From: MFD09286-c1 sp963701015
GTDB lineage: Bacteria; Bacteroidota; Bacteroidia; Bacteroidales; DTGW01
Reading direction: 5' to 3'
Assembly: GCA_963701015.1 (NCBI GenBank)
Contig: OY969556.1
Location: 1,798,001 to 1,862,000, forward strand
Length of the DNA: 64,000 nt
A program made the translations under genes and the position numbers. Position 1 is the first letter of the stretch, and every line of letters starts with the position of its first letter. The notes beneath the pieces are model-generated. The model was not told the origin of the DNA and searched no databases. It worked only from the letters and a program-made list of their open reading frames with translations. Below are positions 14,278 through 24,475 of this stretch, piece by piece.

Positions 14278-16662
14278 ATGTTTAATCCATTCATTCAAAA
14301 ATTAAATTTTATAATAATTCTTTTACTTTCTTTTTTGAATATTTTTTCACAAAATATCATTTTCACAGGATATGTAGAAAATATAAATACAGGGGAAAGA
14401 CTTGCAGGTGCTTCAATTGTTGAAATGAATTCAATGAAAAATGTTGTAAGTAATAATTATGGATTTTTTAGTATAAATCCCAATAGCGATTATAATGTTT
14501 ACATGATTTCAGTTTATGGCTATATGTCTAAAACAGTTGTTGTTTTAAGATCGATGAAAATGCCTGCAATTATTGGTTTAACACCAAACGATGCAAAAAA
14601 AGGAATTATAGCAACGGGTTCTGAAAATGAAATTAACATGAATTCAAACATTAATAAAATAAACTTAAAAGAAACCAAAAATTTGCCGTCATTCCTCGAG
14701 CAAACAAATATTTTTAATGTTGCACAGTTGATGCCTGGTATAAATTCGGGAAATGATGATAAAGGTAATTTATATGTAAGGGGTGGAAATTTTGATGAAA
14801 ATATGCTTCTTATGGATGGCGTTCCAATATATGCTAAAAGTCATCTTTTCGGTTATATATCAGATTTAAATTTAGATGCAATCCGTGACTTTAAAATATA
14901 TAAAGGATCAATTCCTTCAAATTATGGAGGAAGCTTATCGTCAACTACCGAAATTTTTATGAAAGATGGTGATATAAATGAATATCATGGAAAATTTAAT
15001 TTCAATCCTATCAATTTAAAATATATGATTGAAGGACCTATTTTGGAAGGAAAATCATCGTTTATACTAAGTGGACAAAAATCATATCTAAATTTGGCAA
15101 TGTTACCATTTGGAAATTTTTTAGATAGTATATATCCAAATAATAGTAAGTTTTATAATTACAATGCTAAATTTACTTATCGCATTTCTGACAAAAACAG
15201 AGTTTCCATTTCACAGTACATTAGTAATGATAACAGTCAATCAAATAATGATATAAGTAATTTAAATTACAACTTAAGTAATTATACTATTTTAAATTCA
15301 AGTAACTACTTAACTGTTGGTAACTGGAATTATGTAATATCCGATATAATGTTTTTAAATGTAATTGCAAGTTATAATTCCTACAATTATGGGTATGCAT
15401 ATCTAAATAAATTCGCATATAAGTCAATTTTTCTCGCTATTGATTCAATTAATACTTCACAAACTAATTCATTTTATTCAAAATTAAATACAAAAGATTA
15501 TAGAATTAAAATGGAAATTACTAATTATTTTGGAAGCCATAATCAATTGAATTATGGATTTAGTCTATCAGATAAGAATATTGCAGAATTTAATGAAAAT
15601 AAAAACACAACTACCAAAAGTTTACCAAATGATTCAATTATAGGTACTAATAATTATTCCATAATTGATGCATTTCTATATATTGAAGATATTTTCCACC
15701 TAACTTCAAAAATAGATATCAATGCTGGTTTACACTATTCAATGTTTAATGCAATAAATAAATTATATATAACACCTGAACCACGATTCAGTATAACATT
15801 CAGGCCAAATAAAAATTTAACATTAAATTCGTCGGTTTCAAATAACGCTCAAAATGAACATTTTATTGGTAATCAGGGAAATTTTCCCGATCTGTATATT
15901 TCTTCGTCACAGAATTTGAAACCTTCAAATGTATGGCAAACTGATGTAGGAAGTAATTACATATTTGAAAATTTAATTTTGGGAGCCGACTTTTATTATA
16001 AAACAATGAAAAATATAATTGATTTAAAAAATGGAACCCTATATAATAACTATCAAACTAACATGCAAGATAATATAAATATAGGACAGGGACATGCTTA
16101 CGGACTTGAATTTTATGTGCAAAAAAACGAAGGAAATATAACAGGATTTATAAGTTATACACTTTCAAAATCAACAAGAATTTTTTCAAATGTAAATAAT
16201 GGCAAATCATTTCCATTTGATTATGATAAGTCTAATCAACTGAATACAAATATTTCATATAAAATATTGTCAGGTTTTTTTGTAAATGCACTTTGGGTAT
16301 TTAATTCAGGAATACCGTATACCATGAATTATGTTGGTTCAGAAAGTTCAATTAATCCTTTACCGTACTCTAACAATAATGATTTTTTATACACCAAAAA
16401 CAATTTGAGAATGCCTTATTACCACAGATTAGATGTAAGTTTAAATTATACGCACGATTTAAGTTTTGGAAAAGGAATTTTGCGTGTTGGTTGTTATAAT
16501 GTTTATAATAGAAAAAATATTTATGCTTATAAAATAACCGAAACAAAAGAGCCAAACATACTCATCAATATTCCATTAAGTTTACAACCATCAAAAATAG
16601 TGGTAACAAAGCAATATCTTTTGCCAATTCTACCATTTATAAGTTATGAAATAAAGTTTTAA
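14278..16662 (+). CDS. TonB-dependent outer-membrane receptor
   Basis: The protein has 794 residues. A signal peptide (to about residue 25, ending NIFSQ) is followed by a CarboxypepD_reg-like domain (IIFTGYVENINTGERLAGASIVEM.. NNYGFFSINP). The plug domain comes next: LPSFLEQTNIFNVAQLMPGI, NLYVRGGNFDENMLLMDGVPIY, AIRDFKIYKGSIPSNYGGSLSS. The rest is a 22-strand-type barrel ending with the aromatic-terminated strand LPFISYEIKF. It should import a bulky ligand across the outer membrane using TonB energy. No SusD-like partner is adjacent, so it is not a classical glycan SusCD pair. The organisation resembles receptors for metal chelates, cofactors or peptides, but the ligand is unknown. Confidence 0.9.
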   Translation: MFNPFIQKLNFIIILLLSFLNIFSQNIIFTGYVENINTGERLAGASIVEMNSMKNVVSNNYGFFSINPNSDYNVYMISVYGYMSKTVVVLRSMKMPAIIGLTPNDAKKGIIATGSENEINMNSNINKINLKETKNLPSFLEQTNIFNVAQLMPGINSGNDDKGNLYVRGGNFDENMLLMDGVPIYAKSHLFGYISDLNLDAIRDFKIYKGSIPSNYGGSLSSTTEIFMKDGDINEYHGKFNFNPINLKYMIEGPILEGKSSFILSGQKSYLNLAMLPFGNFLDSIYPNNSKFYNYNAKFTYRISDKNRVSISQYISNDNSQSNNDISNLNYNLSNYTILNSSNYLTVGNWNYVISDIMFLNVIASYNSYNYGYAYLNKFAYKSIFLAIDSINTSQTNSFYSKLNTKDYRIKMEITNYFGSHNQLNYGFSLSDKNIAEFNENKNTTTKSLPNDSIIGTNNYSIIDAFLYIEDIFHLTSKIDINAGLHYSMFNAINKLYITPEPRFSITFRPNKNLTLNSSVSNNAQNEHFIGNQGNFPDLYISSSQNLKPSNVWQTDVGSNYIFENLILGADFYYKTMKNIIDLKNGTLYNNYQTNMQDNINIGQGHAYGLEFYVQKNEGNITGFISYTLSKSTRIFSNVNNGKSFPFDYDKSNQLNTNISYKILSGFFVNALWVFNSGIPYTMNYVGSESSINPLPYSNNNDFLYTKNNLRMPYYHRLDVSLNYTHDLSFGKGILRVGCYNVYNRKNIYAYKITETKEPNILINIPLSLQPSKIVVTKQYLLPILPFISYEIKF

Positions 16663-16673
16663 GAATTAAATAA

Positions 16674-18830
16674 TTAATATGCCTTTTTCATATATTCGTC
16701 TGATTCATCAAATTTATTTTGCATTTTAAGTATTTGGGCAATATTAAAATAAGCATTTTTATTTTTTCTATCAAGACTTACACAGTTTTTAAAGCTAATT
16801 AAAGCATTTTTATAATCCTTTTTAATTAAAAAACAAATGCCAAGATTATAATCAACTTGAGCAACTTCAGGATTTACATTATTAATTATATATTGGAACT
16901 GATTAATAGCTGCATTAATTTTATTTTTACACATATAAATAATTCCCATATCATATAAAGCATCAGGATTATTTGGATATAAATTTAATGTATAATTAAT
17001 TAAATTTTGTGCTTCCGCATAATCACTATCACTAATGTAACAAGAAATATAATTAACTAAAATATCCAAGCTTTTTGGTTCAATATCAAGAGCTTTCTTA
17101 TAATTTTTAAGGGCATTTGCAAAATCTTTTAATTGCTCATATTTAAATGCCAATAGGTCAAATTTTTGTATTCTTTTTACAATAATACAAACCGGTACAG
17201 AATCAACTTTTATTTGAAATATAGTATTTGCAAATAAATAATATTTATTTCGTAAACTAAATGGATCGATATATAAATTACAAAACACCAGATAATCCCA
17301 ATCTAAAGAACATCTGGTATTATAATTACAGTAAATTGTTTTGATTGTTGATGTATCATGTCGAAAATAATAGCCTAATGAACCATTTGATGCAATAATT
17401 ATTTTCGATTCTTTTTTTATTTTATTTTCTTTTATTTGATTTAAAAGCCATGTTGAAGCAATATGCGGGCTATTTAAAAAATAATCCATTTCATAATTTG
17501 TATATGCTCCATTTACTCCGCCAACAAATTCATTATAGTAAACATATTCTAAAGGATGATTACGAATTATATGAATAATGGGTTTAATTGAAAAAAATAT
17601 AATAAATATTAATAATGCATAAGTATAAATTAGTTTGTTTTTTAATAATTTAAATATTTCAAAATAGCCAATTACAGCACAAATTACCATTGAAGGAAAC
17701 ATAAACAGATAATGTCTTAATCCACCATAATCACTGTTATTATATAAAGTTGAAAATAAAATAGGAAAAATACAACTAAAAAATATTAGAAATATTTCAA
17801 ACCAATTTTTTTTGTTAAATATTTTAAATATTAAAATTAAAAAGAATGAAAACCCAGCTAAAATAATTATTGGAACAGATATAAAAATATATTTTAACAA
17901 ATAATACCAAGGAATCTGATCGGACCATATTATTTTACCATCAAAAATTTGACTTAATAATATTGGAAATTTATTCATCGATTTAATAATAACTAACAAA
18001 TTATCTATTGGGTGGATTAATAGAAATGGCCATGTTATTATTCCAAGGATATAAGCTAAAATAATAATTCCAAAAAGCTGAATAAATAATTTCCAGAAAT
18101 AACTGCCATTATTTTTTTTAAAAAACCTATAATTAAAAATAAATATAATAGTATATATACAAAGATATAATACAACTATAAGACCAGCAATTCTGATGCT
18201 TATAGCTAATGCAATGCTGACACATAAAAGAAATATTGTTTTAATTTTTACATTCGGAAATTGTTGAAAATATTTAATTATATAATACAAGCTCAAAATA
18301 AATCCTAATGTAATTGGTATATCTTTATTATTATTGAAAGAATGTCCAAGAAAAAAGGGAGTTATAAATAGAAAAAACATAACAGCAACTCCCCCTCCCC
18401 ATCCTATTAGTTCTTTTGCAATTAATCCGGAAAATAAAATTATAAGCCATCCTATCAATGAATTAATAAAATGTCTCATTTCATAAATATTGTCAATATG
18501 AAATATTTTTTCAACCAAATAATTAATATTATCAAATGATTGACCATTATACTGCATTGGATCAATTGAATTAATATTAAAAATTGCACTGGTATCTTTG
18601 CCAAATGTTTTATAATAATTATATACTTTTATAGCCTGCAGATGATGCTTTTCCTCATCACCAGAAATTCCAGCATCTTTGCTCATAAATAGCATAAGAA
18701 GCATAAATAATAATGATAAAAACAAAAATATAAGCCTGAAATTCACCGATTGGAATTTAAGTTTTGTAATATAATTACCTAATACTGATTTATTTGAAAA
18801 AACTATTTTTATTTTTTCAATTGTTCTCAT
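16674..18830 (-). CDS. GT-C (GT39-like) membrane glycosyltransferase with TPR tail
   Basis: The protein has 718 residues. The region from about residue 30 to 430 has around ten transmembrane segments. An early extracytoplasmic acidic motif (SGDEEKHHLQA) sits where GT-C enzymes of the GT39/ArnT type keep their catalytic Asp/Glu. A periplasmic domain follows. The last 160 residues are TPR repeats (FANALKNYKKALDIEPKSLDILVNYIS; NPDALYDMGIIYMCKNKINAAINQFQYII; YKNALISFKNCVSLDRKNKNAYFNIAQILK). Enzymes of this type transfer sugar from a polyprenyl-phosphate donor to proteins or lipids in the periplasm. The TPR fusion suggests a protein partner or substrate. Its stop lies 12 bp from the convergent receptor gene. 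Confidence 0.8.
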   Translation of the reverse strand: MRTIEKIKIVFSNKSVLGNYITKLKFQSVNFRLIFLFLSLLFMLLMLFMSKDAGISGDEEKHHLQAIKVYNYYKTFGKDTSAIFNINSIDPMQYNGQSFDNINYLVEKIFHIDNIYEMRHFINSLIGWLIILFSGLIAKELIGWGGGVAVMFFLFITPFFLGHSFNNNKDIPITLGFILSLYYIIKYFQQFPNVKIKTIFLLCVSIALAISIRIAGLIVVLYLCIYTIIFIFNYRFFKKNNGSYFWKLFIQLFGIIILAYILGIITWPFLLIHPIDNLLVIIKSMNKFPILLSQIFDGKIIWSDQIPWYYLLKYIFISVPIIILAGFSFFLILIFKIFNKKNWFEIFLIFFSCIFPILFSTLYNNSDYGGLRHYLFMFPSMVICAVIGYFEIFKLLKNKLIYTYALLIFIIFFSIKPIIHIIRNHPLEYVYYNEFVGGVNGAYTNYEMDYFLNSPHIASTWLLNQIKENKIKKESKIIIASNGSLGYYFRHDTSTIKTIYCNYNTRCSLDWDYLVFCNLYIDPFSLRNKYYLFANTIFQIKVDSVPVCIIVKRIQKFDLLAFKYEQLKDFANALKNYKKALDIEPKSLDILVNYISCYISDSDYAEAQNLINYTLNLYPNNPDALYDMGIIYMCKNKINAAINQFQYIINNVNPEVAQVDYNLGICFLIKKDYKNALISFKNCVSLDRKNKNAYFNIAQILKMQNKFDESDEYMKKAY

Positions 18831-19061
18831 TTCAACAAAGTTGTTAAATTTATGAATAATCTATAAATATAAATTTTTATTAATTCCAGTAAATAAAAAT
18901 AACTGATTTTTAAATAACTAATTTTTTTCCTTAAGTTTAAATTTCAAATTTGAATAATTTGAATTATTTAATCGATAAGACTTTGTGTTTTTATAAATAT
19001 TTTCAGATATTTATATCCATATTAACTTATTAGTTTTATAAATTTTAAACTGTATAAAATT

Positions 19062-19652
19062 ATGGAAAACTCAACTACTACAATTAAAGATAGTTCTGCT
19101 AATCCAGGACCATTAGGCCTTTTAGCATTTGGAATGACTACCGTATTATTAAATCTGCACAATGCAGGCTTTTACGAAATGAATTCTATGATTTTAGCTA
19201 TGGGAATATTCTATGGTGGACTAGCTCAAATTATTGCCGGAATTCTGGAATCGAAAAAGAATAACACATTTGGAATGACAGCATTTATTTCTTATGGCTT
19301 TTTCTGGCTTACTTTAGTTGCATTAATTGTTTTACCAAAACGAGATTTAATTCCCGCTGCAACTACAAATGGAATGGTTGCCTATTTAATACTTTGGGGC
19401 ATATTCACTGGCCTTTTATTTTTTGGAACTTTAAAAATTAACAAAGCCTTGCAATTTGTATTTGCAAGTTTAACAATCTTGTTTTTCTTATTAGCAATAG
19501 GAGATGCTTCAGAAAATAATACGATTAAATTAATTGCTGGTTACGAAGGGATTATTTGTGGCTTATCGGCCATATATGCCGGAATAGCTGTATTATTGAA
19601 TGAGGTTTATGGAAAAACAGTTTTACCAATAGGCGTAATTATCAAAAATTGA
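19062..19652 (+). CDS. satP: Acetate/succinate uptake transporter (GPR1/FUN34/YaaH family)
   Basis: The protein has 196 residues with six transmembrane helices. The family signature NPGPLGLLAFGMTT (residues about 14-27, compare NPAPLGLMGFGMTT) opens helix 1. AGFYEMNSMILAMGIFYGGLAQIIAGILE and FGMTAFISYGFFWLT follow the family order. Members are hexameric channels or proton symporters taking up acetate and succinate across the inner membrane. It stands alone on the plus strand and ends at a strong hairpin terminator shared with the convergent thrE genes. Confidence 0.92.
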   Translation: MENSTTTIKDSSANPGPLGLLAFGMTTVLLNLHNAGFYEMNSMILAMGIFYGGLAQIIAGILESKKNNTFGMTAFISYGFFWLTLVALIVLPKRDLIPAATTNGMVAYLILWGIFTGLLFFGTLKINKALQFVFASLTILFFLLAIGDASENNTIKLIAGYEGIICGLSAIYAGIAVLLNEVYGKTVLPIGVIIKN

Positions 19653-19687
19653 AATAATTACTTTTTATATATAAACATAAATAGAAA

Positions 19688-19735
19688 TCAACCAGTTTTT
19701 ACACTTAATATCTAAAGTGAACTGGTTGATTTTTT
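19688..19735. terminator. Hairpin terminator between satP and the thrE genes
   Basis: TCAACCAGTT and AACTGGTTGA form a strong stem with an inner extension (ACACTT/AAGTG), followed on the plus strand by GATTTTTTG. It ends satP transcription. Its right arm is also the last six codons of the convergent ThrE subunit gene. Confidence 0.8.
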
Positions 19736-20215
19736 GTTTATCTTCAGCTTCTTTGCTGAATTTTTTCGGGTAATAAGCAAAGGAATGGTTGCTCCTACTG
19801 CCAAAGAGAGAGTAATTAATATAATTTTAATTCCATTATTTATAGTATCATTCAGAACTAAAGAATAATTTTCATTTGAAGTTATCAAAGTTAATTTCAT
19901 TATTCCAAGCATTGTACGGTAACCAAAAACGCCGGGAACCATTGGAATTAATGCAGGAATTGAAAACACGAGTGGAGGAGCATGTTTATTATGAGCAGCA
20001 GGAATGCTAAGTATTCCAATAATTGAAGCCCCTATAAATGTAGCTATAACAACATCAAAATGACAATATACCAGTAAAACTTTTATTAATCCACCTAATG
20101 CAGCCAAAAAATAAATAGTTAATAATGTCCTTTGTGGAACATTAAATAAAATTGCAAATCCAATGGCTGCAAATCCAAACCAAATTCCTTTTTCTAATAT
20201 TACTAAAATTTCCAT
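19712..20215 (-). CDS. Threonine/serine exporter, small (ThrE_2) subunit
   Basis: The protein has 167 residues with about four to five transmembrane helices. Residues 80-105 carry the ThrE C-terminal-domain pattern (PPLVFSIPALIPMVPGVFGYRTMLGIM). In actinobacteria ThrE is one chain; in many other bacteria it is split into a DUF1212 protein and this short DUF3815-type protein. Together they export threonine and serine using the proton gradient. The gene follows its partner after only 4 bp, so the two are co-translated. Its last codons lie inside a transcription terminator. Confidence 0.87.
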   Translation of the reverse strand: MEILVILEKGIWFGFAAIGFAILFNVPQRTLLTIYFLAALGGLIKVLLVYCHFDVVIATFIGASIIGILSIPAAHNKHAPPLVFSIPALIPMVPGVFGYRTMLGIMKLTLITSNENYSLVLNDTINNGIKIILITLSLAVGATIPLLITRKNSAKKLKINKKSTSSL

Positions 20216-20219
20216 CTAC

Positions 20220-20990
20220 TTATATTTTAAAAATTAATTTAGCAACCAGCAAACCCAGCGCAATCATAAATATAATAACCATAGTATTTATGCTCCTTAC
20301 CATTCCATTTAAAATGTTGCCATCAATTATATCAGTAAACGACTGAATTAGCGGAACACCAGGAATTAGAAATAAAACTGAAGCTGCAAAAGCATGTTCC
20401 ATTGTGCTACTGAGTCCCAATTTAAATGCAATACCTGAAATAAGTGATGCGGTCAACGAGGCAAATAATACACATAAATATGGATTAAACCGCATTTTAT
20501 GGGCTTCCTGTCGAACAATAATACCAATAAAAGTAGCAACAAAAGCAATAATCATTTCTATAAAGTTACCCTCAAATAAGCGGCAAAACGAAGCACCGGC
20601 TAATGAAACCATAGTTATTACCAGCAAACGTGGGTAAGGTGGTAAATTAATTAACCTGTTTAGTTCAGTTCTAATTTGTTCAAAATTCCATTTTTCTTCA
20701 ACTATTCGCCAACTCATTCTGCTTATTCCTGAGACTATTTTGAAATTTACACCATGAGGTGAAGTTCTTTTAACACGGCTGAAATATTCTTTTTGATTTG
20801 TATCATATACTGTAAGCATCAAAGCCCTATTCGTTATAAGCATATCGGCATTATATCCATATGCTTCAGCTACTCTATCAACTGTTAACCTAACCCTGTT
20901 CGAACTGGCTCCCGAACTCATTAAATAAGCTCCAATATCAAGCAAAATAGAACCTATTTCCTGAATATCATGTTCAGTAGTATTATCCAT
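20220..20990 (-). CDS. Threonine/serine exporter, large (DUF1212/ThrE) subunit
   Basis: The protein has 256 residues from ATG at 20988-20990 (MDNTTEHDIQEIGSILLDIG). A longer frame to 21050 adds a hydrophobic stretch outside the family and is not preferred. The soluble N-terminal domain shows the ThrE motifs GAYLMSSGASSNRVRLTVDRVAEAYG and HGVNFKIVSGISRMSW, the HGV-type motif thought to hold a catalytic-like His/Asp. It is followed by five transmembrane helices. It pairs with the small subunit encoded 4 bp downstream. An amino-acid exporter fits with the serine biosynthesis genes found 6 kb away, though no direct link is shown. Confidence 0.88.
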   Translation of the reverse strand: MDNTTEHDIQEIGSILLDIGAYLMSSGASSNRVRLTVDRVAEAYGYNADMLITNRALMLTVYDTNQKEYFSRVKRTSPHGVNFKIVSGISRMSWRIVEEKWNFEQIRTELNRLINLPPYPRLLVITMVSLAGASFCRLFEGNFIEMIIAFVATFIGIIVRQEAHKMRFNPYLCVLFASLTASLISGIAFKLGLSSTMEHAFAASVLFLIPGVPLIQSFTDIIDGNILNGMVRSINTMVIIFMIALGLLVAKLIFKI

Positions 20991-21305
20991 AACATCAAAT
21001 TTAAATATCCAATACTTTTTATATAGGATCAGCAAAATTACAACAAGCATTAATTATAATGCCATTAAATTATATAAAGTAAATTGGATTTAATTTTAGA
21101 CTATCTGGTTTTATTTAGCATTATAATTCTGAATTTAGTAAATTTTTATAGATTAGAATTTAGAAATTGAAATAATAGATTTCGAAATTGTTGCAGATAT
21201 AGAATTTTAAGAATTACAATTTATTTTGGTTAAATATGAAATATAATAACTTAATGACATTTGATTAACTATAAAATGAATTCAAAAATTTGATATAGTT
21301 TGGTT

Positions 21306-21351
21306 AAAAAGAAAGCCGTCCAATATTTTACATATAAGACGGCTTCTTTTT
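21306..21351 (-). terminator. Terminator of the CE15 esterase gene
   Basis: GAAAGCCGTC and GACGGCTTC form a GC-rich stem. On the minus strand the hairpin is followed by TTTCTTTTT, 34 bp after the stop codon of the gene at 21385. The rest of the 334-bp gap (21051-21384) holds nothing else I can identify. Confidence 0.75.
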
Positions 21352-21384
21352 AAAATTGAAAGAAAAACAATTTCAGATTGGTAT

Positions 21385-24093
21385 TTACTGTTTAATTATC
21401 TTTTCCACTCGTGATTGTCCTGAATTGCTAATCCGTAATAAATAAACACCATATCTGTATTTTGTCATGTCAATGGTAATATTTAAATCTTCAGTATTCA
21501 TGTTTAATAATTGCTGACCGCTAATATCATACAAACTTACGGCAGAATGTACAGAAGATAGAGCTATATTCAGTGTCTTGCTTACAGGATTTGGGTAAAC
21601 TGACATACTTTTATTGTTGATATCTCCTATTGAACTGGCACCTGTAACTACAGTAATTATAACATCATCAGTAGCAGTGTTTCCATTTTTATCAGTTATA
21701 ACTAAAGTTATAGTATGTATCCCAACTGGCAAGCTAACTGTGGGGTTAACTCCAGTTGCAATTTGGGTTGTTCCTTCTTTCCATACGTATGAAGAAATTG
21801 AACCAATACTACCTGAACCATCCAAATTAACAGATACACTGCCACTATTTTCGGAATCGGTCAACTTTTGGTCAGCTCCTGCATAGGCAGCTGTAATACT
21901 ACCACTGTCTGCCACAGAGATACCGTTAAACTTCGGACTTTGATTGATTGTTACAACATTTATTACCAACTGTCCTAAACTATCTGCCTTTAAATAAAAC
22001 GTCCTGGCTATGCCCTTGTTCGAACCTCCTGCTGACGCCCAAATGTCAAAACTGCTCAACACTTTTTTGTTGTTAATAATTACATCAAAAAGACGTGCCC
22101 CGGCAGCGGTTACATAGGTTTCTGCGAAGTAGAGGGTTACCATTTGAGTAACTGCAATTGGGCGACCCGGGATTGTATAGCTTAATGAACCATAACGTTC
22201 AGTACTGAAAATTGCAACCGGCGGTGCGTTAACAGTTATTTGCGTTTCAGTAATTGTACTGGTATTGGTATAGGGGCTTCCACCTGTGAAGTATTTATCG
22301 GCAATGAAACTGCCGGTTGCTGGCCCACCAACATTTATATTAACTGAACTGCTTGGAATAACCGTAACAGCAGTTGTAGCCTTAAAACTTCCATCTATCG
22401 TGGTAACAGTTATAGTTGCTGCACCTGTAGAAATACCTGTGACCAAACCATTTGAGCTTACAGTAGCAACTGCCGCATTGCTAGTACTCCAAGTAACAGT
22501 CTTGTTGTTTGGATGTAAAGGAGTCAAAGTTGCTTTCAACTGCGAAACAGCGCCTATAAATAGAGTATCACTTGTAATATTAACAGAAACGCCAGTTACA
22601 GCAACGTTAGCAACTGTAATTGCAGATTTACCAGTAAAATTACCTTCATCAGAGGTAACTGTTATAGTAGCTTTCCCATTTGCTTTAGCTTTAAGCAGCC
22701 CAATCGAATCAATAGTTACAATAGCTGTATCGCTTGAGCTCCATGTAATTTCCTTATTGGTAGCATACGAAGGACTATAAATTGCTGTTAATCGTACACT
22801 GTCACCCGAACCTATAAAAATTGAATCTGGGTTTACCGAAACTCCTGTTAATGCAACTGGTCCCCACTCTGAATACCATCTTGCATAATCAATAGTATCA
22901 TAAGCTGCTATGTGAGTAGTGATAATTTTGCTCTTAACAGTATCTCCATTAACATTCATGAATTTATTCAGAAAGTATGTAATATCTGATTCCTGATCCG
23001 ACGGAAATGCACAATGCGTATGTCCTGCATCAATGTTAAAGCCAAACCTGTCGGAAATTCCTAGTGAATCATAAATATGTTTAGCAGCCATACTACAAAC
23101 ATAACCCGACATATTTGACAACCATACATAATCCGCATTACCTGTACAGTATAATGCACGAGGTGCGCACAATGCCATTAATTCATGATCATCGTTTGGT
23201 AATTTCGATACATTTGGGTTACCAAAATCGAACAAGCTGTTTTTAAACCAAGCTGAATTAGTTTGATTAATACCTTCCACAGTCCCAGTTGATTGTAGAT
23301 CAGAGTAACGCCACGATGTAGCCCCACCTCCGCCTGATTCCTGTGCAATAGTAAGTGCGATACGTTCGTCAAACGCACCAGCATAAAGTGCCAATTTACC
23401 GGCATAGGAACAACCTGTAACTACAATGTGATTTAAATCTATATTTAAAGACGATTTAACTTTGTACAAACCATCAATTACTCGGCTTACACCCCATGCC
23501 CATGCAGCATATTGACCTGTATTATCAAGATTTTGGGTTGGATATAGTTTGAAAAATGGATCGGTATTTGAAGGAGAATTATATGAAGTTACCTGGCTTT
23601 CACTGAAGGTAATTCCTACAATACCACGACTGGTAAAATCAGTAGAATTTAAAGAACCATAAGGGTTATCCATCCCTATACATACCGGGTAAGGTGCAGT
23701 TGCTCCTGATGGAACGGAAACTGCACAAGTTAGTGTTAGAGTCTGTCCATTAACAGTTACAATCACAGTTAGAGTTCCGCCAGAATAAGTTGCTTTAACT
23801 TGTGAAGTATCAACAGTCGGCTTGTTCCCAATTTCATAATTTTCAAATAAAGCTTTGAAATCAGAGCGATGGTGTTCCCAATTGCTGATTTTATTACTAA
23901 ACGTGCCGTTTGCAAATTTGAAAGGGTCGGGCAGCAAAGGAATACTAGGGCTATTGGCTAAAGTAGGTAATGGCGGCGATGCATAGCCTGTATCCGTACT
24001 CTCGATGTTATATACTAAGGGAATTTGTGAAAATGAATTTATGAACATACTTAGGCTCAATAGAAATAGTAAAAATTTCAACTTGTTTTTCAT
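21385..24093 (-). CDS. T9SS-secreted CE15 glucuronoyl esterase, multidomain
   Basis: The protein has 902 residues. After the signal peptide (about 1-23) comes a CE15 alpha/beta-hydrolase domain (about 50-385): nucleophile Ser229 in GCSYAGKLALYAGA, acid Glu252 in AQESGGGGATSWR, and His in NIDAGHTHCAF. Two Ig-like Big_2 domains follow (VTGVSVNPDSIFIGSGDSVRL..., VTGVSVNITSDTLFIGAVSQL...). Then come a malectin-like CBM (INVGGPATGSFIADKYFTGG), a PKD-like domain (YAGADQKL..) and a type A sorting domain (MSVYPNPVSKTLNIAL). CE15 enzymes cut the ester between 4-O-methyl-glucuronic acid of xylan and lignin alcohols, so this is a surface enzyme for plant cell walls. The GH43 gene upstream fits xylan side-chain breakdown. 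Confidence 0.9.
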   Translation of the reverse strand: MKNKLKFLLFLLSLSMFINSFSQIPLVYNIESTDTGYASPPLPTLANSPSIPLLPDPFKFANGTFSNKISNWEHHRSDFKALFENYEIGNKPTVDTSQVKATYSGGTLTVIVTVNGQTLTLTCAVSVPSGATAPYPVCIGMDNPYGSLNSTDFTSRGIVGITFSESQVTSYNSPSNTDPFFKLYPTQNLDNTGQYAAWAWGVSRVIDGLYKVKSSLNIDLNHIVVTGCSYAGKLALYAGAFDERIALTIAQESGGGGATSWRYSDLQSTGTVEGINQTNSAWFKNSLFDFGNPNVSKLPNDDHELMALCAPRALYCTGNADYVWLSNMSGYVCSMAAKHIYDSLGISDRFGFNIDAGHTHCAFPSDQESDITYFLNKFMNVNGDTVKSKIITTHIAAYDTIDYARWYSEWGPVALTGVSVNPDSIFIGSGDSVRLTAIYSPSYATNKEITWSSSDTAIVTIDSIGLLKAKANGKATITVTSDEGNFTGKSAITVANVAVTGVSVNITSDTLFIGAVSQLKATLTPLHPNNKTVTWSTSNAAVATVSSNGLVTGISTGAATITVTTIDGSFKATTAVTVIPSSSVNINVGGPATGSFIADKYFTGGSPYTNTSTITETQITVNAPPVAIFSTERYGSLSYTIPGRPIAVTQMVTLYFAETYVTAAGARLFDVIINNKKVLSSFDIWASAGGSNKGIARTFYLKADSLGQLVINVVTINQSPKFNGISVADSGSITAAYAGADQKLTDSENSGSVSVNLDGSGSIGSISSYVWKEGTTQIATGVNPTVSLPVGIHTITLVITDKNGNTATDDVIITVVTGASSIGDINNKSMSVYPNPVSKTLNIALSSVHSAVSLYDISGQQLLNMNTEDLNITIDMTKYRYGVYLLRISNSGQSRVEKIIKQ

Positions 24094-24475
24094 TTTGTTT
24101 TTGTCTATTAGTTAATTCTCTCAAAAGTAATTGGCAAATAGAAAAATTACTTTCACTATTGATTCGTTCTTTTGTGAATTTGTGCAACTATCATAAAATA
24201 TAGAAAATATCGTGATTTCGAAGTAAAATTTAATACTTCGACTTAATCGATTTATTGTCAATAAACAACCTAAACTAATCTTTTATAAGAAAAGGAAACT
24301 CAAAGGTTTATTTTCAATGATCTGCGAAATCGTATAATTAAATCAATCTGGCATCTAAAATAAAAATAGATGAATTCGGAATGAAATTTGTATATAGAAT
24401 AATAAAGCAAAAAAGTTAACTGAAATTATTTCAATTAACTTTTTATAAATAGTTAAAGCTTAGTAGTAAGAATAC
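24094..24475. other. Intergenic region between CE15 and GH43 genes
   Basis: About 380 bp with no gene on either strand. It contains the terminator at 24409-24446 and presumably the promoter of the CE15 gene, although no convincing TAnnTTTG box was found. Confidence 0.5.
24409..24446 (-). terminator. Terminator after the GH43 gene
   Basis: AAAAAGTTAACTGAAAT and ATTTCAATTAACTTTTT form a long near-perfect A/T-rich stem ending in a T-run, about 30 bp beyond the stop codon that closes the full GH43 frame. Confidence 0.65.
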
